15,767 nt of DNA from Candidatus Poribacteria bacterium (GTDB lineage: Bacteria > Poribacteria > DTPJ01 > WJIO01), in assembly GCA_014730235.1 (NCBI GenBank), contig WJIO01000366.1, positions 1 through 15,767 on the forward strand. Reading direction: 5' to 3'. A model generated the notes under the pieces. It was not told the origin of the DNA. It saw only the letters and a program-made list of their open reading frames with translations, and did no database searches. Shown here piece by piece: positions 6,608 to 14,208 of this stretch; position 1 is the first letter of the stretch; each line of letters begins with the position of its first letter. The position numbers and the translations under genes are program-made.

Positions 6608-8629
6608 TTACATACTTCCGAAGATGTCTGGTTTTCCAATAGCGACAGCTTTGACAACCGATGAAAGAAGAAGATCTTTTCCCTTTTGGTCATGACCTTC
6701 CGCCGCTGTCGCTTTTTGATCAGCGGCTTCTATTTTTATTTCCAGGCTTTCACCTGCGCCAGCGCGAATAGCATTTTCCTTTGCTATTTCGAGAGCGGTT
6801 TTTTCTGCATAGGATTTCGCCTCGTTTAACCTTAGAAAGTCCGTTTTTTCCTCAGGAGTATGGACTGTATAACCAGCAATTCCAGCGGCTGTGTATACAG
6901 GTTCAATTAATATTTCCACCGTTTCTATTATATTTCCTGTTATTGCACCTACTGCGTTGGCTACTTCTGCGTGTTCAGGGATTATTAACTGAGCTTTGAG
7001 TATTTCTGCAACCTGGGGAAAATAGGCCTGTACCGGAGCGCCAATAGCAATTATAGGTAGTCTAACGGATATATCAAACTTAATTTCAGGGATGAGGTTA
7101 CGTCCCATCATCTTCTCTATAAAAAGAGTACATGTTTTGCAGTTGTAGAAATCTGAATTGTCAAGTTCCTCAGATAAAAACTTGGATAGTATTTCGGTAG
7201 ATAATTTTTCCTTTACCTTTTTCTTTACCTGACTTATGCAATCGACTTTTTTAATATTGGCATGAGAAGCGTATATTTTCACAGCAATTTCTGCCGCTTC
7301 TGTGTTCCATATCCTGTATGTTCCCTCTGCATGGAGTATGTCTGTAGGGGTTAAGCCGATTCGACTAATAATACCCATTTCTTCTAGTCTACCTGTGTTA
7401 AGCAAGGCAGGATGTAGCAGTTTTAGCCTTTTAGATAGAAGCCGGGCTGATAAAGGCCCATTGTTTAACTCAGAACATATCATACGTTCATTTTCATCCA
7501 GAAAGCCGTTATTTGCAAACTTTACCCTGATAAAGAAATCCGTAGGAGGGAGCATATTACTACGCCATTCGGCATCGCGTAGTTCCCTTAATTCATTTAT
7601 AATTTCAGCATGCTCTGATGCAGCCAGGGATAAAGGAATAACTCTCTGAGGATTTAGTGTAATCCGATTCCACTTATCAATAGTTATATGACTATCACCA
7701 CCGAGTCCTGATGTCTGGATATCCGCTGCCCGGACACTGGTTCGCCATTTACCAACAGATGCGCCGTCCATATTTATCTGTGGAATTCCGTTCCTCAATA
7801 TGGCAATATCGGTAGTAGTGCCTCCCATATCAGCTACAACACCAGTTTCTGTACCAGAGAGAAACTTAACACCCATTATACTGGCGGCAGGGCCTGATAA
7901 TATGGTTTCGATGGGTCTCTCCATAGCAACTTTATCACTTACAAAATGACCATCACCTTTTACAACCATGAGAGGGGCAGATATGTTTCTTTCTTCCAGG
8001 GCTTTTTTAATTGCATCAATAAGTTCTTTTATAACAGGTATTAACCTAGCGTTAAAAGCTGCCGTTATGGCTCTTTTTATAGAGTTTAACCTGCTGGTGA
8101 GTTCGTGTCCGCAAACTACAGGTAAATTTGTTAAATCCTTTATCATCTTGCTGGCTATTATTTCGTGTTTGGGATTTCTTACGCCGCCATATGCAGATAC
8201 ACCATAAGCATCAACTATTTCGCGAGTTTCCAGTATAGCTTTTTTCAGATCATCTATGTCAAGCGGCATTATTTCTCTGCCGGATATCTCGTGACCACCG
8301 TTTACCAGACGTATATCCCTTATAGGGAAATCTGTTCCAAAACCATATTTGTAAAGAGTTTTTTCGTCATAACCTATTCCCAACAAGCAAGCTCTGGCGC
8401 CTTTACCCTCAACAATAGAGTTTGTGGCTAGAGTTGTAGATACAGAAACAAGTTTAATATCATGGGGATAAAGTTTGCCCAGATTGTCTATTGAATTTGC
8501 TATTCCTATGGATAAATCCTGTCTTGTTGTTAGGGCCTTTGCTTTTGCTAAAACCTGGCCAGAATCAAAGTTTATTATTACTGAATCGGTATAAGTTCCA
8601 CCTGTATCAACGCCTAATCCTAAATTCAT
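6608..8629 (-). CDS. Hydantoinase/oxoprolinase family protein (HyuA-like), stand-alone
   Basis: This 673-residue protein belongs to the ATP-dependent HyuA/5-oxoprolinase group, cytoplasmic enzymes with an ASKHA (actin-like) nucleotide fold that open cyclic amides or carboxylate ketones. The N-terminal phosphate loop is GVDTGGTYTDSVI from residue 6, and the Hydant_A core has VKGDGHF (223-229), ETILSGPAASIMG (241-253), DMGGTTTDIA (267-276) and GLGGDS (308-313). A late ANAVGAITGNI segment completes the nucleotide site. The length is close to that of typical HyuA subunits. The usual HyuB partner is absent: tRNA-Gly lies downstream and the upstream neighbour diverges. The ATG at 8629 follows a GGAG by eight bases. 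The family call is firm; the substrate cannot be told. Confidence 0.9.
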   Translation of the reverse strand: MNLGLGVDTGGTYTDSVIINFDSGQVLAKAKALTTRQDLSIGIANSIDNLGKLYPHDIKLVSVSTTLATNSIVEGKGARACLLGIGYDEKTLYKYGFGTDFPIRDIRLVNGGHEISGREIMPLDIDDLKKAILETREIVDAYGVSAYGGVRNPKHEIIASKMIKDLTNLPVVCGHELTSRLNSIKRAITAAFNARLIPVIKELIDAIKKALEERNISAPLMVVKGDGHFVSDKVAMERPIETILSGPAASIMGVKFLSGTETGVVADMGGTTTDIAILRNGIPQINMDGASVGKWRTSVRAADIQTSGLGGDSHITIDKWNRITLNPQRVIPLSLAASEHAEIINELRELRDAEWRSNMLPPTDFFIRVKFANNGFLDENERMICSELNNGPLSARLLSKRLKLLHPALLNTGRLEEMGIISRIGLTPTDILHAEGTYRIWNTEAAEIAVKIYASHANIKKVDCISQVKKKVKEKLSTEILSKFLSEELDNSDFYNCKTCTLFIEKMMGRNLIPEIKFDISVRLPIIAIGAPVQAYFPQVAEILKAQLIIPEHAEVANAVGAITGNIIETVEILIEPVYTAAGIAGYTVHTPEEKTDFLRLNEAKSYAEKTALEIAKENAIRAGAGESLEIKIEAADQKATAAEGHDQKGKDLLLSSVVKAVAIGKPDIFGSM

Positions 8630-8672
8630 AAAAAGGGCTCCGTTTTAATTTCCTATTTAGTTAGTGATCAAA

Positions 8673-8845
8673 GTAATCGTTAAAAAATGGAAAATGTGTT
8701 TAGAAAATACCTTTATAATTATGGTAAATTACAAAATTCGTCATTCCTGCGAAGGCAGGAATCCAGAAAAAACACTATATTGGGAGACTGGATTTCTGCC
8801 TTCGCAGGAATGACAACTAAATTATATCCATTTTCTAACGATTAC
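8673..8845. repeat. Nested inverted-repeat element, outer arms
   Basis: Outer arms at 8673-8691 and 8827-8845 (core TAATCGTTA-A/G-AAAATGGA) match in 18 of 19 positions when one is reversed. They enclose the related inner inverted repeat at 8740-8814. The whole 173-bp unit could fold as a two-tier hairpin or be a MITE-like insertion that landed inside an older palindrome. The outer arms are not present around copy 1 at 2641-2710, so they may belong to the site or to a second element. No transposase is encoded. Confidence 0.7.
8740..8814. repeat. 75-bp inverted-repeat element (MITE-like), copy 2
   Basis: Arms at 8740-8766 and 8788-8814 match in 26 of 27 positions when one is reversed, with a 21-base spacer. 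Ends read GTCATTC and GAATGAC as in copy 1 (2641-2710), and both arms carry the same short unit ATTCCTGC-N4-GCAGGAAT or a one-base variant. The two copies differ in spacer sequence and in a few arm positions (CGAAGG against CGAAAG), with compensating changes in both arms, so the pairing is kept. Confidence 0.87.
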
Positions 8846-8926
8846 ATCAAAATATAAAATAGTGATAATTTATAGCACAATTGTTTTTGAAATGTCAATG
8901 AACAAGTTTTTCTTTAGGTAATTTTT

Positions 8927-8949
8927 CTGGATTCCTGAATGACGAATTC
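8927..8949. repeat. Decayed end of a GTCATTC-type repeat
   Basis: CTGGATTCCTGAATGAC resembles the right arm of copy 2 with about ten internal bases removed. It continues as GAATT, so that GAATGACGAATT (8937-8948) is the exact reverse complement of AATTCGTCATTC at 8735-8746, which starts five bases outside the copy 2 left arm. It looks like a remnant of a further copy or of a larger element. Confidence 0.5.
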
Positions 8950-9019
8950 TATAATTAAACATAGAATAAAATGACTAATGGCTGCAATTCTGAGAAAAAC
9001 AGTGAATACTACTTAAGTC

Positions 9020-9047
9020 TTGATTATCCTAATGATTTATGTATAAT
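9020..9047 (+). promoter_or_regulatory. Sigma-70-type promoter of the discoidin-permease-GH95 genes
   Basis: TTGATT (9020-9025) and a perfect TATAAT (9042-9047) are 16 bases apart. Transcription would start near 9054, giving a leader of about 80 bases that contains a weak hairpin at 9067-9082, ahead of AGGAGG at 9121-9126. It probably drives the secreted-protein gene and, through it, the permease and GH95 genes. Confidence 0.65.
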
Positions 9048-9132
9048 ACGACTATATAGATTAAGTATCTGATTTTTCAGATTGTATTTTTGGTTAGATT
9101 CATTTCTGAAAATACTAAACAGGAGGTATGAA

Positions 9133-9783
9133 ATGAGGTTTAGGAGCCTTAAATGCGAATCATTAATTTTATCTTTGGCTGCTTTGTTTATTTTTACATT
9201 CTTAGTTAATGCACAGGAAGATGGAGAAAATCTTATATCCATAGAAAACGGTGGCTCTCTGGTATTATCCGATGGTGCTCTACCAGATTGGCCTGATGAA
9301 GACTGGAATGGGGCTATTGATGGGGATTTAGAGTCCTGGTCAGGTACAGTGACTACTTTTTTAGTTCCAGAGGGTGAAGAAAATCCCTGGGCTATATTTG
9401 CTTTTAATAATGAATCAACTCAGGTGATTGGTTCCGTGGGCTTTTTTATGTTGCCTAAAGCCGTTATAGATGATAACTGCAAAACACGATGCGGGAAAGA
9501 TTTTCAGGTTTCGGTTTCCGCCACCGGCACTGATGAAAATGATTTTGAGGTTGTGTTGGAAGATACTCTGGAACTCGATTTAAACCTTCCCTTTGAAGAT
9601 CAGGAATGGATTGAGTTTGAATTTGATGCAGTAAAAGCAAAGTATATAAAACTGGATTTTCTTTCCAACTATGGGGATGCAACATATGTAACTCTGGGAG
9701 AATTTGCTGTATACGGCGGCGTTTTGGCTGTTGAACCGACAGCTAAAGTTGCCAGTACATGGGGTAAAATCAAATGTAAGTGA
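9133..9783 (+). CDS. Secreted discoidin-like (F5/8 type C) domain protein
   Basis: This 216-residue protein starts with a Sec signal peptide (basic MRFRSLK, hydrophobic core to about residue 24, likely cut after VNA at 27). The mature part has the pattern of a galactose-binding-like jelly roll: NGAIDGDLESWSGT near the start, KDFQVSVSATGTDENDFEVV in the middle, and a KYIKLDFLSNYG then LGEFAVYGG ending. Such domains bind sugars or other surfaces without cutting them. A CKTRC motif could form a disulfide. After the domain comes a short tail AVEPTAKVASTWGKIKCK. The ATG at 9133 follows AGGAGG by six bases; a longer upstream reading lacks a ribosome site. It leads the permease and GH95 genes, so I infer a glycan-binding role at the cell surface, without proof of the ligand. 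Confidence 0.75.
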   Translation: MRFRSLKCESLILSLAALFIFTFLVNAQEDGENLISIENGGSLVLSDGALPDWPDEDWNGAIDGDLESWSGTVTTFLVPEGEENPWAIFAFNNESTQVIGSVGFFMLPKAVIDDNCKTRCGKDFQVSVSATGTDENDFEVVLEDTLELDLNLPFEDQEWIEFEFDAVKAKYIKLDFLSNYGDATYVTLGEFAVYGGVLAVEPTAKVASTWGKIKCK

Positions 9784-9794
9784 TAATCGGTTAA

Positions 9795-9836
9795 TATATT
9801 TCCCTTTCACAGTTAAAACTGTGAAAGGGAAATATA
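9795..9836 (+). promoter_or_regulatory. Perfect 20-bp hairpin before the permease ribosome site
   Basis: TATATTTCCCTTTCACAGTT (9795-9814) is repeated in exact reverse complement at 9817-9836 around AA. It starts 12 bases after the stop of the secreted-protein gene and ends four bases before the GGAGG of the TTG-started permease gene. No U-run follows in either direction, so it is not a standard terminator. It may stabilise the upstream message, lower expression of the distal genes, or be a protein-binding palindrome. Confidence 0.7.
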
Positions 9837-9851
9837 GACTGGAGGCAGCGT

Positions 9852-11753
9852 TTGAAATCAAAGGGTGTCACCTGGAAAGCTATCCTTATAGGTTTATTGC
9901 TCATACCCATTAATTCTTTTTGGATCATACGCAGTGAAACAGAAGGTATGATATTTTACTCAACTACTTCATCTCTTTTCTGCAACGTCATTTTTATTTT
10001 ATTCATCCTTACCTTACTGAGTGTATTTATAAAGCTTTTCTATTCTTCCACTGCCTTTTCTCAAGGTGAACTGCTGGTTATATATACAATATTATCTATT
10101 GCGGCTGCAATTTCAGGTGAAAGTATCGGACAGCAGCTAATAAGACATTTTGCCACACCTGTATGGTCTGCCACTCCTGAAAACGAATGGACAAACCTGT
10201 TTTACAGGTATTTACCCCAATGGTCAATAATTGATAACAAAAATATCCTCGAGGCCTTTTTTAGAGGTAACAACGAGGATACGTCTTTATTGTATACACC
10301 ACTACACTTGAAAGCATGGTTATTTCCCCTTCTGGTCTGGTGTGGTTTTGTCTTTGTGCTTGTTTTCGTTATGATATGTATAAATGTAATTATTCGGAAA
10401 CAATGGATCGAAAACGAAAAGTTGAGTTATCCTGTAATCCAGTTACCTCTGGCCATGACGGAACAAAGGATATTTTTGAAGAACAAAAACATGTGGTTGG
10501 GTTTTGGCATCGGGGCTGGGATCACCCTTTTAAACGGTGCTCATTACATTATACCTGCTGTGCCGGGAGTAAAGAACATATATGACATCAGCGGTCTTTT
10601 TGTGTCCAAACCATGGAATTCAGCGACTCCTATAGTTATCGCATTTTACCCCTCCGCTATTGGTCTTGCCTATTTCATGCCTATGGATCTGGCCTTTTCC
10701 ACATGGTTTTTCTTTTTGTTCTGGAAAGCTCAGATTATCTTTGGTTCAGCTTTTGGAATGCACAGCTTACCCGAATTTCCATATTCCAAATGGCAGCAAA
10801 CTGGCGGATATCTTGCCATAGGGATACTGGCGCTGTGGACGAGTAGACGACATATTTTTAAGGTATTTAAACAGGCATGGAAAAAAACTGATAGTAAAAA
10901 TGAAATTCGAGAACCTATGAAATACCATACAGCTATATTCGGTTTATGTTCAGGCTTTGCTGTTATTGTATTATTCGGAATATGGTTGGGAATGACAGCA
11001 TGGCTGGCTTTTTGTTTCTTTGGTATATACTTTATTTTGTCTATAGCTGTAACCCGTATGCGGGCCGAACTGGGTCCTCTGGTGCATGAGCTATATTACA
11101 GCAACGCTGGTCAGATTATAACGGCGATTACAGGCACACGCAGGATTTCACCCCACAGCCTGACAGCCATGTCTGCTTTTTGGTGGCTTACCCGGAGTCA
11201 GAACTCCAATGTTATGCCTCATCAACTGGAGGGTTTGAAGCTGTCCGAGCGTGCAGGTATTAACACGCGTTCTTTATGGATTTACATGGTTATAGCATCG
11301 GTTCTGGGTATTTTCTTCTGTTCTTACGCTTTGCTGGATAAGGCCTATCGTTATGGAACTTCTACAGGCTTTGCTTACCAAAGTTATTCCAGGCTTCATG
11401 GATGGTTAACTGTACCCAATCTGGTGGATGTATCTTCGGTGATTTTCATGGTTGCCGGTTTCCTGTTTACTATTTTTCTGTTATTCATGAAAAGGTGTTT
11501 TCTGTGGTGGTCATTTCATCCCCTGGGTTATGCGGTTACTCAGGGAGATTGGGCCATTACGTTTATATGGTTTTCTATATTTTTAAGCTGGTTTATCAAA
11601 TCCATCATACTTAAATACGGTGGGCTTAAAATCCATCGTCGGGCCACGCCTATATTTCTCGGCCTGATACTGGGTGACTTTGTAATAGGTGCATCATGGG
11701 GGTTGTTTGGTCTAATGACAGGAATAAGAACTTACCCATTTAAAAATTGGTAA
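9852..11753 (+). CDS. OPT-like multi-pass permease, DUF6785/DUF6784 type
   Basis: This 633-residue protein is almost wholly membrane-embedded, with about 12-14 hydrophobic helices, for example residues 10-27, the VFVLVFVMICINVII segment and the closing IFLGLILGDFVIGASWGLFG. Family marks are WIENEKLSYPVIQLPLAM after the early helices, PMDLAFSTWFFFLFWKAQ in the centre and VTRMRAELGPLVHE later. I recognise these as the DUF6785/DUF6784 group, relatives of oligopeptide transporters (OPT) found in Armatimonadota, Planctomycetes and candidate phyla. It starts with TTG at 9852, six bases after a strong GGAGG; no ATG fits. It lies between a secreted binding protein and a cytoplasmic GH95 enzyme, with the latter 21 bp downstream, so I infer that it imports the glycoside they use. 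Transport substrates of the group are, to my knowledge, unproven. Confidence 0.75.
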   Translation: MKSKGVTWKAILIGLLLIPINSFWIIRSETEGMIFYSTTSSLFCNVIFILFILTLLSVFIKLFYSSTAFSQGELLVIYTILSIAAAISGESIGQQLIRHFATPVWSATPENEWTNLFYRYLPQWSIIDNKNILEAFFRGNNEDTSLLYTPLHLKAWLFPLLVWCGFVFVLVFVMICINVIIRKQWIENEKLSYPVIQLPLAMTEQRIFLKNKNMWLGFGIGAGITLLNGAHYIIPAVPGVKNIYDISGLFVSKPWNSATPIVIAFYPSAIGLAYFMPMDLAFSTWFFFLFWKAQIIFGSAFGMHSLPEFPYSKWQQTGGYLAIGILALWTSRRHIFKVFKQAWKKTDSKNEIREPMKYHTAIFGLCSGFAVIVLFGIWLGMTAWLAFCFFGIYFILSIAVTRMRAELGPLVHELYYSNAGQIITAITGTRRISPHSLTAMSAFWWLTRSQNSNVMPHQLEGLKLSERAGINTRSLWIYMVIASVLGIFFCSYALLDKAYRYGTSTGFAYQSYSRLHGWLTVPNLVDVSSVIFMVAGFLFTIFLLFMKRCFLWWSFHPLGYAVTQGDWAITFIWFSIFLSWFIKSIILKYGGLKIHRRATPIFLGLILGDFVIGASWGLFGLMTGIRTYPFKNW

Positions 11754-11774
11754 AAATTACTCATGGAGGTAAAA

Positions 11775-14159
11775 ATGTCTAATAAAAAACATAGGATGAT
11801 AATGCGCTCCCCGGCCACCCGATGGCAGGATGCTTCCGCTACTGGCAATGGCTCTGTGGGAGCAATGATGTACGGCCAAATACGTACTGATGTGATCCTG
11901 ATAAACCACGAAGCTCTTTACTATCCCAGAGATCATAGAAAACTGCTGGATGTTTCGGATAAGCTACCCGAACTTAGAAATCTGATTGATCAGGGTAAAT
12001 ACCAGGAAGCCGCAAAGCTTATGCCCAGAGTCCATGCAGAACGGGGAGGGATGCAGGAGGGTTCTACTAGCGATTATACCGACCCATACCAGCCTTTCTG
12101 CGATATATCCCTGAGAACATCAACGGATGGGCCTTTCAGTAAATACTGTCGCGGGGTGGATTTTGAAACTGGTCGGGTGTGGACGGAATGGTCGGACAAT
12201 ACAGGCCATCTAACCCGGGATTTATTTGTGTCCAGGGCAAATGACACCATATTTATGCGTATAAAGGGAGACAAGCCGGGAATGGTATCTCATGCTCTCC
12301 GGATTTGTCAGTACGATGCCTCTGGTCAGCACGAAGGTGTATTCACTTCCAAAGGTCTGAAACCTGCTGAATACAGCACAAATGCAGAGGATAACGGCTT
12401 TTTGGTTTTTACCGGCAGATATCAAGATAAATATGATTTTGGCGCGGTTGGTAAAGTTACCATTATAAATGGTAAGATGCGCTCAGATCGGGGCGAAATT
12501 GTTGTTGAGGGTGCAGATGAAGTGCTGATGAAGGTAAAGTTGTTTATTCGGGAAAATCCGGAGGAAGCTGTACCGGGTCTGAAAGAAGAACTGGAAACTG
12601 ATGAGACAAATTTTGATGAAGCATTGGCAAAACATACGGCTTTACATGGTGAAATATTCAATCGCATGAAACTTAATTTATGTGAACCTTCTGATATGAC
12701 AAACGAGGAGTTGCTTCTGGCGTCTTATGGTGAGGAAATACCAACAGCACTTATCCAGAATATATTTGACTACGGTCGCTACCTGCTGATATGCTCCAGT
12801 AGTTCCAGCGGCTGGCCCGCCAACTTACAGGGAATCTGGAATGGTGATTATATGCCGGCATGGAATTCGGATTTCCACACTGACGAAAATATCCAGATGA
12901 ATTACTGGCAGGCTTTACCGGGCAATATGGCCGATTTGACCCTTTGTTATTTCGATTACTTTGAACGATATTTGAATGATTACAGGGATAACGCCAGAAA
13001 GCTCTATGGGGCCCGGGGTATTCTCGTGCCAATTGCTCAGACTACTCATGGCATTGCTTTTCCGACCATATGGACAAACTGGATTTCAGCCGCAGGATGG
13101 CTGGGGCAGTTATTCTATGATTATTTCCTTTTCACCGGTGACAGGGATTTTTTGGCTAAACGGGCTGTTCCCTGGTTAAAGGAAACGGCTTTGTTTTACG
13201 AGGATTATTTATACGAAGGTGAGGACGGTAAAATGATATTCTCACCTTCTCTTTCTCCGGAAAATGTTCCCTCCGGTCAAGGGATGGGGCTTTTAACTAT
13301 CAACGCCACCATGGATGTGGCCGTCTGCCGGGAAGTATTAAACAATCTCTGCGAAGCATGTGAGTTATTGAATATTGAACAGGACGGGGTAAGCCGATGG
13401 CGCGGTATATTGAGCAAGCTTCCTGAATACGAAGTAAACGAAGACGGTGCGATAAGAGAATGGTTATATCCCGGGTTCAAGGACAATTACCATCACCGAC
13501 ATCAGTCTCACATATATCCTATATTTCCAGGCCTTGAAGTGACAGAGGAAACAAATCCTGAAATATACGAAGCCTGCAAAATAGCTGTGGAAAAACGTCT
13601 GGTGATTGGATTAACCAGCCAGAGCGGATGGTCTACGGCTCATATGGCCAACATATATGCTCGATTGGGAGATGGCAACCGGGCTTTGGAATGTCTGGAA
13701 ATACTGAGCAAAAGCAGCACCGGGCCTAACCTTTTTACATATCACAACGACTGGCGGAATATGGGATTAAGCCTTTACAGTAAAAATCCACCCTTCCAGA
13801 TCGACGCAAATTTTGGTATGGCTGCGGCTATAATTGAGATGCTGGTATTCAGCAAGCCCGGTATCATCAAGCTTCTTCCGGCTGTACCGGACAAATGGAA
13901 TTCCGGAAGTATAAAAGGTGTGGCATGCCGGGGTGGAGTTTTGGTTGATATGGAATGGAATTTCTATAAGGGCTTTGTCAAAGCCGGTTTTATCAGCAAA
14001 AGAGATCAGGATATACTGGTGAAACTACCCGGGAAGATAAAACAAACAACCGTAATACCCTCAGAAACAAAAATAGTGAAATCTGATTTGGGTGATTCCT
14101 ATATTTTTATTAAAATTAACCAAAATAAGAAAGTAAATATTGACTTTGAAATAGAATAA
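11775..14159 (+). CDS. Glycoside hydrolase family 95 protein (alpha-L-fucosidase-like)
   Basis: This 794-residue protein has the GH95 layout: an N-terminal beta-sandwich opening with RSPATRWQDASATGNGSVGAMMYG, an alpha/alpha-barrel with WPANLQGIWNGDYMPAWNSD and ENIQMNYWQALPGNM, and a C-terminal beta domain. GH95 enzymes invert alpha-L-fucosides and in some cases alpha-L-galactosides. Against the Bifidobacterium AfcA residues recalled from the literature, the acid maps to E496 (SPSLSPEN), the base-assisting Asp to D677 (FQIDANFG), and the two catalytic Asn to D370 and N372, so one Asn seems replaced by Asp. There is no signal peptide, so the enzyme is cytoplasmic. The ATG at 11775 follows GGAGG by five bases; the upstream ATG at 11763 overlaps that site. 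It lies just after the permease gene, which presumably delivers its substrate. The family is sure, the sugar is not. Confidence 0.87.
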   Translation: MSNKKHRMIMRSPATRWQDASATGNGSVGAMMYGQIRTDVILINHEALYYPRDHRKLLDVSDKLPELRNLIDQGKYQEAAKLMPRVHAERGGMQEGSTSDYTDPYQPFCDISLRTSTDGPFSKYCRGVDFETGRVWTEWSDNTGHLTRDLFVSRANDTIFMRIKGDKPGMVSHALRICQYDASGQHEGVFTSKGLKPAEYSTNAEDNGFLVFTGRYQDKYDFGAVGKVTIINGKMRSDRGEIVVEGADEVLMKVKLFIRENPEEAVPGLKEELETDETNFDEALAKHTALHGEIFNRMKLNLCEPSDMTNEELLLASYGEEIPTALIQNIFDYGRYLLICSSSSSGWPANLQGIWNGDYMPAWNSDFHTDENIQMNYWQALPGNMADLTLCYFDYFERYLNDYRDNARKLYGARGILVPIAQTTHGIAFPTIWTNWISAAGWLGQLFYDYFLFTGDRDFLAKRAVPWLKETALFYEDYLYEGEDGKMIFSPSLSPENVPSGQGMGLLTINATMDVAVCREVLNNLCEACELLNIEQDGVSRWRGILSKLPEYEVNEDGAIREWLYPGFKDNYHHRHQSHIYPIFPGLEVTEETNPEIYEACKIAVEKRLVIGLTSQSGWSTAHMANIYARLGDGNRALECLEILSKSSTGPNLFTYHNDWRNMGLSLYSKNPPFQIDANFGMAAAIIEMLVFSKPGIIKLLPAVPDKWNSGSIKGVACRGGVLVDMEWNFYKGFVKAGFISKRDQDILVKLPGKIKQTTVIPSETKIVKSDLGDSYIFIKINQNKKVNIDFEIE

Positions 14160-14186
14160 ATCAGGTAAAATATGCTATTGTGGAGG

Positions 14187-14207
14187 TCATAAAATTTCTA
14201 TTTATGA
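14187..14207. terminator. Weak hairpin between convergent genes
   Basis: TCATAAA and TTTATGA form a seven-pair stem around a seven-base loop, between the GH95 stop and the stop of the opposing nuclease-like gene. The stem is AT-rich and followed on the plus strand by TTTACTG. It may serve as a weak shared terminator. Confidence 0.3.
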
Positions 14208-14208
14208 T

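Larger units (their letters stand above)
8630..9132. other. Divergent intergenic region, non-coding
   Basis: This 503-bp AT-rich stretch separates the HyuA-like gene (minus) from the secreted-protein gene (plus). It holds a nested inverted-repeat element (8673-8845), a decayed repeat end (8927-8949) and a plus-strand promoter (9020-9047). A small hairpin ATCTGA-TTTT-TCAGAT at 9067-9082 lies in the leader. I see no convincing gene or RNA between 8846 and 8926 or 8950 and 9019. No clear promoter for the HyuA-like gene could be picked, and the outer repeat arm lies where one would be expected. Confidence 0.7.

Noticed and set aside
9082-9132. Longer N-terminus for the secreted protein
   Set aside because: The 17 extra residues lack a ribosome site and would bury the signal peptide; the ATG at 9133 follows AGGAGG.
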